Positions 1-6,870 of a DNA stretch of 25,832 nucleotides are shown here, piece by piece. Origin of the DNA: Aestuariicoccus sp032586235 (GTDB lineage: Bacteria > Pseudomonadota > Alphaproteobacteria > Rhodobacterales > Rhodobacteraceae); assembly GCF_032586235.1 (NCBI RefSeq), contig NZ_JAWHTD010000049.1:1-25832 (forward strand), given 5' to 3'. Below the pieces are notes generated by a model. That model had not been told where the DNA came from and did not search any database. It was given only the letters and a program-made list of their open reading frames with translations. Position 1 is the first letter of the stretch. Each line of letters opens with the position of its first letter. The position numbers and the translations under genes were made by a program.

Positions 1-37
1 CCATTTGGGCGTCCGTCAGCCAGTAAAGATTGCTCAT
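1..37 (-). CDS. IS5-family transposase, N-terminal fragment cut by the window edge
   Basis: Reading leftward from an ATG at 37-35 gives MSNLYWLTDAQM before the sequence runs out. This matches my memory of the N-terminus of IS5-type transposases common in Rhodobacteraceae, which usually continue with a PFFP-containing segment. An excellent Shine-Dalgarno (AAGGAG) sits about 8 bases upstream of the start, so this is a true gene start rather than a chance frame. Only 12 codons are visible, so family assignment rests on a short but distinctive peptide. Such transposases catalyse cut-and-paste movement of their own element with a DDE catalytic domain, none of which is inside the window. The edge of the window probably marks where the assembly broke in a multicopy element. 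Confidence 0.6.
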   Translation of the reverse strand, partial: MSNLYWLTDAQM

Positions 38-103
38 CGATCGGGTCTCCTTGCGGAGCCTGAATCATGCCAAAGGCGCGAAATCAATGGGTCTGGAGCC
101 TAG
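1..103 (-). mobile_element. Partial insertion sequence (IS5-type), left part missing
   Basis: This is the leader and start of the transposase fragment. The outer end of the element should lie between the transposase start (37) and the end of the neighbouring hydrate-repair gene (stop codon at 128-130). A CTAG tetranucleotide at 100-103 is a plausible junction, because several IS5 relatives insert at CTAG or YTAR sites. No terminal inverted repeat can be confirmed because the other end is not in the window, so the right boundary given is tentative. Confidence 0.4.
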
Positions 104-127
104 CCGGCGGACCCGGTCAAAGATCCC

Positions 128-1750
128 TCACAGCCCGAGGGCCCGGAACACCCGTGGCAGCTCTTCGGGCAGGTCCTCGGCGATCAGACCCGGGCCATAG
201 CTGCGCGCGGCCTCCACATGCAGCCAGGCGGCCATCTCGGCCGCCGCCATCGGCGCCGCGCCGCGCGCCATCAGCCCGCAGATCATGCCCGCCAGCACAT
301 CGCCCGCGCCCGCCGTGGCCAGCCACGGCACGCTGCGGTCGTAGACGGCGGCATTGACCGAACAGCGCCCCTCGGGATCGGCGATCACCGTGTCCGGCCC
401 CTTCAGCAGAACGACGCAGCCCGCCCGCGCCGCCGCCGCGCGCGTGGCGTCTATCTTTGAGTAGGCAGGGCCGCTCATCGCCTCCTCGCGAAGCCTTTTC
501 GCGAGGTCCGGGAAAAGCCGCTCGAATTCGCCCCCGTGCGGGGTCAGGACACAGCGCTCGTGCAGCATGCCGAACAAATCCTCCGGCGCGGCGGCAAAGG
601 CGCTCAACGCATCCGCGTCGAGCACCACGTAGGGTGCGCGCTCGGCGCGCACCGCCACCTCCACCAGATCGCACGCCCGCGCGAGCCCCAGACCCGGCCC
701 CAGACAGAGCGCATTCAGCCGCCGGTCCTCCAGCGCCTCCGCCAACCCCGCCGCATCCTCCACCCGCCGCAACATGATCGCCGTAAGCTGCGCCGCGCAT
801 TCCATCCGCGCCGCCCCCGGCGCCCCCAGCGTCACCAGCCCAGCCCCGATGCGCAACGCCGCGCGCGCCGCGAGGCGCGCGGCCCCCGTCTTGCCGAAAC
901 CGCCCGTCAGAACCAGGGCGTGACCATGGTTGAACTTGTGACCGCCGCGTTTTCCCAGAGGCGTGACGCGGGGCTGTCCGGGCGAGCCGTCCAACAGCCA
1001 GGCATGTCTCCCCGAGCCGCGCCTGGTCCGGCCCAGCCCGATGTCCGTAACAACGACCTTGCCGCAATAGGCCGGACCCTCGTCCAGCACATGCCCCGCC
1101 TTCAGCCGGTGAAACGACACCGTCAGGTCGGCCGCGGCGGCCGGGGCGGCCAGCTTTCCCGGCAGCCCTTCGAAGGACGCCGGACACAGAGGTCTTCCGC
1201 TGTCACTGCAGATCCCGCTGGGAATATCCACCGCCACGACCCGCGGATGAAACGCCGGACGCTCCGCCTCGGGCAGCCCCGCCCCGACCCCCTGTGCATC
1301 GCAAAGATCGCGCAAGAGCAGATCAAGCCCCTCGATCGGGCGCCCGAGCCCGGTTCCGAACAGCGCATCGACCACCACCGCCGCATTGCGGGTCGAGGGT
1401 TCGAACCTCGGGTCAAGAGGCCCGACCCCGCCAATCGTCATCCACCGGTCGTAATTCGTGCGTGCATCCGGCGGGAGCCGCTCGGGGTCACCATAGAGAT
1501 ACACCTCCACGGTCCATCCCCGCCCGGCCAGCAGCCGCGCGATCACAAAACCGTCGCCGCCATTGTTGCCCGGCCCGCACAGCACGACCGCCTTGTGCAC
1601 GCCCTTTTTCAGGTCAGGCCACTCCGCCAGAACCGCTTCGACCACCCCCTGCCCGGCGCGCTCCATCAGCGCCAGCCCGGTGACCGCGCCGCTGTCGATG
1701 GCCGCCTTTTCGAGCGCGCGCATCTGCGCGGCGGTCAAGAGCTCTGTCAT
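128..1750 (-). CDS. nnr: Bifunctional NAD(P)H-hydrate repair enzyme (epimerase + ADP-dependent dehydratase)
   Basis: 540 residues, the usual length of the fused enzyme. The N-terminal YjeF_N domain (about residues 1-230) interconverts R- and S-NAD(P)HX; its loop GPGNNGGDGF is at 59-68. The C-terminal ribokinase-like domain (about 270-540) dehydrates S-NAD(P)HX using ADP. It carries a glycine-rich GGFGKTGA segment, a TPHGGEF motif and the anion-hole/catalytic motif TAGAGDVLAG at about 479-488. The start ATG at 1750 follows a GAGG-containing leader. Both domains look intact, with no missing motif. It is a cytosolic metabolite-repair enzyme, divergently transcribed from glnB across a 169-base intergenic region. 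The coding sequence ends only a few bases from the IS-derived segment but is complete. Confidence 0.95.
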   Translation of the reverse strand: MTELLTAAQMRALEKAAIDSGAVTGLALMERAGQGVVEAVLAEWPDLKKGVHKAVVLCGPGNNGGDGFVIARLLAGRGWTVEVYLYGDPERLPPDARTNYDRWMTIGGVGPLDPRFEPSTRNAAVVVDALFGTGLGRPIEGLDLLLRDLCDAQGVGAGLPEAERPAFHPRVVAVDIPSGICSDSGRPLCPASFEGLPGKLAAPAAAADLTVSFHRLKAGHVLDEGPAYCGKVVVTDIGLGRTRRGSGRHAWLLDGSPGQPRVTPLGKRGGHKFNHGHALVLTGGFGKTGAARLAARAALRIGAGLVTLGAPGAARMECAAQLTAIMLRRVEDAAGLAEALEDRRLNALCLGPGLGLARACDLVEVAVRAERAPYVVLDADALSAFAAAPEDLFGMLHERCVLTPHGGEFERLFPDLAKRLREEAMSGPAYSKIDATRAAAARAGCVVLLKGPDTVIADPEGRCSVNAAVYDRSVPWLATAGAGDVLAGMICGLMARGAAPMAAAEMAAWLHVEAARSYGPGLIAEDLPEELPRVFRALGL

Positions 1751-1791
1751 TTCCAGCCTCGATTCATTTTCGCCTAATCATAGTGCGTATT

Positions 1792-1806
1792 GCCTAAATT
1801 TTGGGC
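1792..1806. promoter_or_regulatory. Dyad in the nnr-glnB intergenic region, possible NtrC-type operator
   Basis: GCCTAAATTTTGGGC is a near-perfect palindrome (one mismatched pair) of the form GCC-N9-GGC, in a short A/T-rich island between two divergent genes. The word GCCTAA also occurs exactly 20 bases earlier (1772-1777), two helical turns away. glnB is NtrC-regulated in Rhodobacter capsulatus (established knowledge), so an NtrC-type site here would make sense. Assignment to NtrC is inference. No sigma-54 -24/-12 element (GG-N10-GC) is evident downstream. Confidence 0.35.
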
Positions 1807-1919
1807 GGTCATTGTCGAACCACCCCGGGCGGCCGCCCGCGATCACCGTATCCGATTGTGGCCGGCCCTGAGAAGTGGTCTGCCCGTCCCCGACACCGGG
1901 GCACCAAGGAGACCGATCC

Positions 1920-2258
1920 ATGAAAAAGATCGAGGCGATCATCAAGCCGTTCAAACTCGACGAGGTCAAGGAAGGCCTGCAGGACGCAGGGATCCAGGGG
2001 CTCAGCGTTGTAGAGGTCAAGGGCTTCGGCCGGCAGAAAGGCCATACCGAGCTTTACCGCGGCGCCGAATATGTCGTCGACTTCCTGCCCAAGGTGAAGA
2101 TCGAGGTGGTGCTGGACGACGATCAGGTCGAGGGCGCCATCGAGGCGATCATCTCGGCCGCCAAGACCGACAAGATCGGCGACGGCAAGATCTTCGTCAG
2201 CCCTGTCGAACAGGCCATCCGCATCCGCACCGGCGAAACCGGGTCGGACGCCCTCTAA
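1920..2258 (+). CDS. glnB: Nitrogen regulatory protein PII
   Basis: 112 residues, the standard PII length. Start ATG at 1920 with an AAGGAG Shine-Dalgarno 6-7 bases upstream; the in-frame ATG at 1875 would add an unusual extension and lacks a comparable site. The T-loop (about 37-55) carries Tyr51 in YRGAEY, the residue uridylylated by GlnD under nitrogen limitation. The ATP/2-oxoglutarate-binding segment near GDGKIF (about 85-90) is also present. PII senses 2-oxoglutarate and ATP/ADP, and controls GlnE-mediated adenylylation of glutamine synthetase and the NtrB/NtrC two-component system. It lies 116 bases upstream of glnA in the same direction, the classic alphaproteobacterial glnBA arrangement. 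Confidence 0.97.
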   Translation: MKKIEAIIKPFKLDEVKEGLQDAGIQGLSVVEVKGFGRQKGHTELYRGAEYVVDFLPKVKIEVVLDDDQVEGAIEAIISAAKTDKIGDGKIFVSPVEQAIRIRTGETGSDAL

Positions 2259-2270
2259 CGGCGCAGCCGC

Positions 2271-2291
2271 GTCCCGGGCCTGACCCGGGAC
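2271..2291. repeat. Perfect 8-bp palindrome with 5-nt loop (REP-like repeat, copy 1), glnB-glnA spacer
   Basis: GTCCCGGG and CCCGGGAC flank a CCTGA loop. It starts 12 bases after the glnB stop. There is no following T-run, so a classic intrinsic terminator is unlikely. A second copy at 9887-9907 has the same loop length and compensatory changes in the arms, indicating a dispersed repeat family. In this spacer it could modulate the glnB/glnA transcript ratio or stability. Confidence 0.65.
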
Positions 2292-2374
2292 CTCCCGGCC
2301 GGACGCCGCTGGCAGGCGCCGGGGCAGCACATCCAGAAATTCACGGACGAACACAACAGAAAGGGAATCAGGGA

Positions 2375-3781
2375 ATGAGCAAGGACGCAGTTCTCAAGAT
2401 GATCAAGGACGAGGACGTCGCCTATGTCGACATCCGCTTCACCGACCCGCGCGGCAAGCTGCAGCACGTCACGGTGATGGCCGATCAGGTCGACGAAGAC
2501 TTCCTCGAAGAGGGTTTTATGTTCGACGGCTCCTCCATCGCAGGCTGGAAGTCGATCGAAGCCTCGGACATGAAACTGATGCCCGACACCGAAAGCGTCT
2601 ATCTCGACCCGTTCTACGCCGAAAAGACGCTTTGCGTGCATTGCTCGGTCGTCGAGCCCGACACCGGTGAAGCCTATGAGCGCGACCCGCGCGGCACCGC
2701 CGAAAAGGCAGAGGCTTACCTGAAGTCCTCCGGCATCGGCGACGTGTCCTACTGGGGTCCCGAGGCGGAATTCTTCCTCTTCGACGACGTGCGCTTTTCG
2801 AACTCGATCAACAAGGTGTCCTATGAGGTCGACGCGCTGGACGCGTCCTGGAACACCGACACCGAATACGAGATGGGCAACACCGGCCACCGTCCCGGCA
2901 TCAAGGGCGGCTATTTCCCGGTCAACCCGATCGACGACGGCCAGGACATCCGTTCGGAAATGCTCTCGACCATGAAGCGCATGGGCATGAAGGTCGACAA
3001 GCACCACCACGAGGTGGCGTCGTGCCAGCACGAGCTTGGCCTGATCTTCGGCTCGCTGACCAAACAGGCCGACGAGCTGCAGAAGTACAAGTACGTCATC
3101 CACAACGTGGCCCAGGCCTATGGCAAGTCGGCCACCTTCATGCCCAAGCCGATCTACGGCGACAACGGCACCGGCATGCACTGCAACATGTCGATCTGGA
3201 AGGACGGCAAGCCGCTCTTCGCGGGTGACAAATATGCCGACCTGAGCCAGGAAGCGCTCTACTTCATCGGCGGCATCCTGAAGCACGCCAAGACGCTCAA
3301 CGCCTTCACCAACCCGTCCACCAACAGCTACAAGCGCCTGATCCCCGGCTTCGAAGCCCCGGTTCTGCGCGCCTATTCGGCCCGCAACCGTTCCGGCTGC
3401 GTCCGTATTCCGTGGACCGAAAGCCCCAAGGCAAAGCGCGTCGAGGCCCGTTTCCCCGATCCATCGGCGAACCCCTACCTGTGCTTCGCCGCGCTGCTGA
3501 TGGCCGGTCTCGACGGCATCAAGAACAAGATCGACCCGGGCGAGGCGATGGACAAGAACCTCTACGACCTGCCGGCCGAAGAGCTCGAGGGCATCCCCAC
3601 CGTCTGCGGCTCGCTGCGCGAGGCGATCGACTGCCTGAAGGCCGATCACGAGTTCCTGCTGGCCGGTGACGTGTTCACCAAGGACCAGATAGACGGCTAT
3701 ATCGAGCTGAAGATGGAAGAGATCGAGCTGTTCGAACACACGCCGCACCCGGTCGAGTTCGGCATGTACTACAGCTGCTGA
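2375..3781 (+). CDS. glnA: Glutamine synthetase type I
   Basis: 468 residues, the size of dodecameric GSI. It condenses glutamate and ammonia with ATP to glutamine in the cytosol. Visible signatures: FDGSSI near residues 50-55, the ATP-binding GDNGTGMHCNMS segment, and RNRSGCVRIP. The adenylylation-site Tyr is at residue 397 in NLYDLP, exactly the E. coli position, so GlnE-mediated control is expected. The ATG at 2375 follows an AAGGGA site; the frame stays open far upstream through glnB but without similarity to the family. It lies downstream of glnB in the same direction and is followed by a strong terminator. Confidence 0.98.
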   Translation: MSKDAVLKMIKDEDVAYVDIRFTDPRGKLQHVTVMADQVDEDFLEEGFMFDGSSIAGWKSIEASDMKLMPDTESVYLDPFYAEKTLCVHCSVVEPDTGEAYERDPRGTAEKAEAYLKSSGIGDVSYWGPEAEFFLFDDVRFSNSINKVSYEVDALDASWNTDTEYEMGNTGHRPGIKGGYFPVNPIDDGQDIRSEMLSTMKRMGMKVDKHHHEVASCQHELGLIFGSLTKQADELQKYKYVIHNVAQAYGKSATFMPKPIYGDNGTGMHCNMSIWKDGKPLFAGDKYADLSQEALYFIGGILKHAKTLNAFTNPSTNSYKRLIPGFEAPVLRAYSARNRSGCVRIPWTESPKAKRVEARFPDPSANPYLCFAALLMAGLDGIKNKIDPGEAMDKNLYDLPAEELEGIPTVCGSLREAIDCLKADHEFLLAGDVFTKDQIDGYIELKMEEIELFEHTPHPVEFGMYYSC

Positions 3782-3804
3782 TCCCGCATCGGCAAAACAA
3801 TGCG

Positions 3805-3833
3805 AAGGGCGCCCCCCGCGGGGCGCCCTTTTT
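3805..3833 (+). terminator. Rho-independent terminator after glnA
   Basis: An 11-bp perfect stem (AAGGGCGCCCC / GGGGCGCCCTT) with a four-base CCGC loop is followed by a run of T. It begins 24 bases after the glnA stop. Confidence 0.92.
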
Positions 3834-4149
3834 CGTTTCCTCCGGCACCGGGCGAATCGACAAAACCCGGGGATGCCGATTCTTTTTCCCGCAAAGGTAG
3901 AGCGACCCGCGCCCCAAATGTGACGCTGCAACGCCGCATCGCGGACCTCCGCTTTGCGGCGATTTCATGCCGACACCCCTCGGTTTATGGCGGGACTGCC
4001 GCAGTCGCCCTGGATTGCGGCCAGCCTCGGGCAAATTTTCTTAAATCTTGCCATGCTGCCTTAACCTTAACCAATGCGGACCACAGTTCGACCGCTTTTC
4101 AAACTCAGGCTGGGCTCAATAAAAAAACAAAATCCTGGAGACTGGGAAA
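3834..4149 (+). other. 316-base intergenic region between glnA terminator and paralog 1
   Basis: No gene seen here. The 3' half is A/T-richer than its surroundings. It contains a tandem TTAACC repeat (about 4061-4072) and an A-rich leader with GGAG just before the next start. A 7-bp inverted repeat (CGCCGCA / TGCGGCG, 3932-3938 and 3955-3961) lies in the middle. It most likely holds the promoter of the next gene; the exact elements are not assignable by eye. Confidence 0.4.
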
Positions 4150-5007
4150 ATGACTGCACAAGACAAAGACTTTGCAACGCTCGTTCTGCCCCTCGGGGTC
4201 ACCTGCCCGCTTGCCGACCTGGAGGCGCTGCTGCAAGGCGCGCTGGCCCGCAATGAGGCAGACACCTGCCATGCCGAACCGCAGCAGGCGCAAACCGTAA
4301 AAGTCCATGGCGCCGACGTCAGCGTGACGCTCCGCCTGTCTGACGGCGCCGACGAACGCCACATCCGCCTCGAGATCGCCGCGCTCGATCTGCCGCGCGA
4401 GACGTGCCAGGCCCGGCTGGCCGGCATCGTCCATGCGCTCGCCGCGCAACTGCCCGTGACGCATGTGATCTGGCTCGATACCGAGGTGCGCCTGCCCGCC
4501 GACCGTTTCATCGAAGCGCTCTCGCAAGAGCTGGGCGAGCCCGCGCCGGTCGTGACGCCGATCGCCCTGCGCCGGATCCGGCCTGCCCGCCGCGCCGACC
4601 GCGCGCGCCCCGACGCAGCCAGCTACACCGCGAAGCTGAACGAACTGCTGCCCGCCGTCGACAAGGCGCGCGCGGTCTCGACCGCCAATGCCGACGCCCG
4701 CCCCGACAGCCCGACCAAGGGGCACGAGCGCGTGCTGCGCGGCGCCCTGGTTCATGTGGCCGACAGGGCCGAACTGACCGAGATGCGCAGCGAGGCGGGC
4801 ATCGTGCCGGTCGAGGCACGGCTGAGCACTTGGGCGGTGTCCATGACCGTCGCCACCGTGTCGCTGCCGGTCGCGGCGCCGGTGATGATCTACAACCTGG
4901 CGCGCGGCGAAGACATGCGCGTGGCCTCATTGGCCATGGGCCTTGCCGGTCTGTTCCTGGCGCTCGACAGCTCCGGGGCCATGGCCAGCGTGCTCTCCAG
5001 CCTCTGA
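4150..5007 (+). CDS. Uncharacterised membrane-anchored protein, tandem family copy 1
   Basis: 285 residues, not recognised as any named family. No signal peptide. The predicted soluble part (1-225) includes a core ending in WLDTEVRLPADRF (108-120) and a charged, low-complexity Arg/Ala/Asp linker (about 140-195). The C-terminus (226-285) has two hydrophobic helices separated by a short basic loop, ARGEDMR (251-257). The same core (W-L-x(5,6)-[LI]-x-x-[DE]-x-F) and the same C-terminal layout recur in the proteins at 6076 and 6871, so the three are diverged paralogs. GGAG lies about 10 bases upstream of the start. A strong terminator follows, so it is probably its own transcription unit. Topology suggests a cytoplasmic domain tethered to the inner membrane by a hairpin; function unknown. 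Confidence 0.85.
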   Translation: MTAQDKDFATLVLPLGVTCPLADLEALLQGALARNEADTCHAEPQQAQTVKVHGADVSVTLRLSDGADERHIRLEIAALDLPRETCQARLAGIVHALAAQLPVTHVIWLDTEVRLPADRFIEALSQELGEPAPVVTPIALRRIRPARRADRARPDAASYTAKLNELLPAVDKARAVSTANADARPDSPTKGHERVLRGALVHVADRAELTEMRSEAGIVPVEARLSTWAVSMTVATVSLPVAAPVMIYNLARGEDMRVASLAMGLAGLFLALDSSGAMASVLSSL

Positions 5008-5035
5008 TCTCCGCACGCTCTCGCTCTCTTTCCGC

Positions 5036-5066
5036 AAAACGGCCCGCCCTCAAGGCGGGCCGTTTT
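5036..5066 (+). terminator. Rho-independent terminator after paralog 1
   Basis: A perfect 13-bp stem (AAAACGGCCCGCC / GGCGGGCCGTTTT) with a five-base CTCAA loop, ending in TTTT. It lies 29 bases past the stop codon. The symmetrical A/T flanks would allow action in both directions. Confidence 0.93.
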
Positions 5067-5152
5067 CCTGTGCCGCCCGGCGCAATCGCTCTTGGCGGCG
5101 GCAAGGCTTTGCGGCTAGGCTCGGTGCTGTCTTATTTCAGCAGGAGGCCCCC

Positions 5153-5956
5153 ATGCGCCGCTTCTTGAGCATATTTTCACTTTGTCTTGCCGCCGCCGCA
5201 TCGCCGGCCTGGTCCGCGGGATGCGGCAATTCCGCCGCCGGTTTCGAACCCTGGAAAGCCGAATTCGCCAAGGAGGCCCGCGGCGCCGGCGTCGGCCAGC
5301 GCGGGCTTCAGGCCTTGGCCGGGGCGCGCTATTCCACCAAGACCATATTTGCCGACCGCAACCAGAAAGGCGTGAAATACGCGCTGGACGATTTCATCCG
5401 CATCCGGCTGGGGTCCTTGAACGGCTTCGCCGCGATGGCAAAAAAGCGGCAGGCCCGCAATCCGGGCTTTTTCGCCAATCTCGAAAAGCGCTACGGCGTG
5501 TCCGCGGGGATCCTGCTGTCGATCCACGGCATGGAAACGGGCTTTGGGCGCAACATGGGATCGGTCCCGGTGGTGTCGTCGATCCTGACCGTCGCCTACG
5601 ATTGCCGCCGGTCCGATTTTTTCAAACCCCACGCCGTCGCCGCCCTGCAGATGGTCGACCGCGGGATGCTGTCGCCCACCCAGATCGGCGCCTACCATGG
5701 CGAGCTGGGCCATACTCAGTTCCTGCCGGGCAACGCGCTGAAATACGGCGCCGATGGCAATGGCGACGGGCGGGTCGATTTCTACAACGAGGCCGACGCC
5801 CTGGCCTCGACCGCCCATTATCTGCGCCAGAAAGGCTGGACGCCCGGGGCCTCTTATCAGCAGGGCAGCGCCAATTTCCGGGTGCTGAACGACTGGAACG
5901 CGGCCACGGTCTATCAGCAGGCCATCGCGCTTGCAGCGGCAAAGATCGACGGCTGA
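5153..5956 (+). CDS. Lytic murein transglycosylase, MltB/SLT_2-type
   Basis: 267 residues. It has a Sec signal peptide (about 1-22, cleavage near AWSA) and no lipobox at that site, so the product is probably soluble in the periplasm. The catalytic domain matches MltB: GMETGFGR places the catalytic Glu at residue 128 (MltB has GVETRWGR), followed by the GHTQFLPG segment and DGNGDGRVDF, a calcium-loop-like stretch also seen in MltB relatives. These enzymes cleave the MurNAc-GlcNAc bond of peptidoglycan to give 1,6-anhydro-muropeptides. The start at 5153 has AGGAGG 6-7 bases upstream. It is shorter than E. coli MltB and lacks a C-terminal peptidoglycan-binding domain. It lies between two paralogs of an unknown membrane family and has its own terminator. 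Confidence 0.92.
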   Translation: MRRFLSIFSLCLAAAASPAWSAGCGNSAAGFEPWKAEFAKEARGAGVGQRGLQALAGARYSTKTIFADRNQKGVKYALDDFIRIRLGSLNGFAAMAKKRQARNPGFFANLEKRYGVSAGILLSIHGMETGFGRNMGSVPVVSSILTVAYDCRRSDFFKPHAVAALQMVDRGMLSPTQIGAYHGELGHTQFLPGNALKYGADGNGDGRVDFYNEADALASTAHYLRQKGWTPGASYQQGSANFRVLNDWNAATVYQQAIALAAAKIDG

Positions 5957-5979
5957 GCGCGCAATCCGGCACAAATGCG

Positions 5980-6004
5980 ATCCGGCCTCATTCTGGCCGG
6001 ATTT
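5980..6004 (+). terminator. Terminator after the lytic transglycosylase
   Basis: An 8-bp perfect stem (ATCCGGCC / GGCCGGAT) with a seven-base loop and a short T tail, 24 bases after the stop codon. Confidence 0.75.
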
Positions 6005-6030
6005 CGACAAAATCCTGCCACGAAACTTGG

Positions 6031-6045
6031 TTAATCTGGCTTTAA
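6031..6045 (+). promoter_or_regulatory. CtrA-type box upstream of paralog 2
   Basis: TTAA-N7-TTAA (TTAATCTGGCTTTAA) lies 31 bases before the ATG of the next gene, in an otherwise G/C-rich spacer. This is the core spacing of the CtrA response-regulator site known from Caulobacter (TTAA-N7-TTAAC); the last C is T here. Its closeness to the start codon fits either a promoter element or a repressor site. Assignment to CtrA is inference from the motif alone. Confidence 0.45.
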
Positions 6046-6075
6046 TCTGACCAGATCGCCAAGGCAGGACATGAA

Positions 6076-6735
6076 ATGAACACTTCCGGTATCTCCACAG
6101 CCATCGTTATGCCGGCCGGCACACAGCTTTTGGTCGGTCCGTTTCAGTCTTATGTCCGCGCGGCGCTGCGCGCCTATGACGGCGACAGCGGAGAGGCGCC
6201 GCTGATCCTGCCGGGGCGCGGAATGATCGCGGGCGACGGCCTTGTCGTGCAAATAAAATGCGATCCTTCGGCGCTGCACGCCCCGCGCGTCGTTTTCACC
6301 GTCTATGCCCATGACAAGGCCGCATCACGCGACACCACCCGCATGATGCAGGTGCTGGGCGAAATCGTCCTCAACGCGCTCGATAACACCAACGCGGTCG
6401 AGATCGAATGGCTGAGCCCCGAACAAAAGATCCCGGCCGAGGATTTCGCCGAGATCGCGACCTACGAGCTGCCGCACGATCTGCCGGAAATGGCGCAGGC
6501 GCCCGGCGCCCCGTCGCCCGAGGCCGTCGATCTGCGTCTGAAGATCGCCAGCTGGGCCATGGCGCTGGTCATCGGGCTTTTGTCGCTGCCGGTCGCGGCG
6601 ACGGTGATGATCATCGGCGCGGCGCGCGGGCTGAACCTCCGCCTGACCACGCATGCGCTGACCCTGACGGCGGTGGGCGCGGTTCTGCATGTGTCGGGCG
6701 TGCTGTCGGGCCCCTTCACGCAGGCGCTGTTCTAG
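6076..6735 (+). CDS. Uncharacterised membrane-anchored protein, tandem family copy 2
   Basis: 219 residues, the shortest of the three paralogs; it lacks the long charged linker of copies 1 and 3. Order: N-terminal strand-rich part with a STAIVMPAG motif (7-15), core domain ending EWLSPEQKIPAEDF (about 111-124), then two C-terminal hydrophobic helices (about 158-219). The helices contain LSLPVAATVMI and the loop GAARGLNLRL. In the C-terminal 60 residues it aligns with copy 1 without gaps: shared W-A, SLPVAA-VMI, ARG and SG. No signal peptide, so the soluble domain probably faces the cytoplasm. A CtrA-like box precedes it. No known function; not recognised in any characterised system. Confidence 0.82.
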   Translation: MNTSGISTAIVMPAGTQLLVGPFQSYVRAALRAYDGDSGEAPLILPGRGMIAGDGLVVQIKCDPSALHAPRVVFTVYAHDKAASRDTTRMMQVLGEIVLNALDNTNAVEIEWLSPEQKIPAEDFAEIATYELPHDLPEMAQAPGAPSPEAVDLRLKIASWAMALVIGLLSLPVAATVMIIGAARGLNLRLTTHALTLTAVGAVLHVSGVLSGPFTQALF

Positions 6736-6870
6736 GCCGCGCAAATCCGGCCTTTCGGACAAACTTTGAGCAAAATTTCCAAGCTTTGACGGTTTTACGT
6801 CTCAAATTAACCGGAATTGGGCGGTCAAATAACGAAACAGATCCCAATATCCCTCTCGTGGACGGTTTTC

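Noticed and set aside
2255..3931. 558-codon open frame antisense to glnA
   Set aside because: Same cause; it runs through the glnA terminator and has no recognisable motif.
4055..4075. Tandem TTAACC words upstream of paralog 1 as a CtrA site
   Set aside because: The two TTAA cores are only 2 bases apart, not the 7 required; kept only as a description of the spacer.
3800..4153. 117-codon open frame between glnA and paralog 1
   Set aside because: It spans the glnA terminator and an A/T-rich promoter-like region, with no ribosome site or motif.
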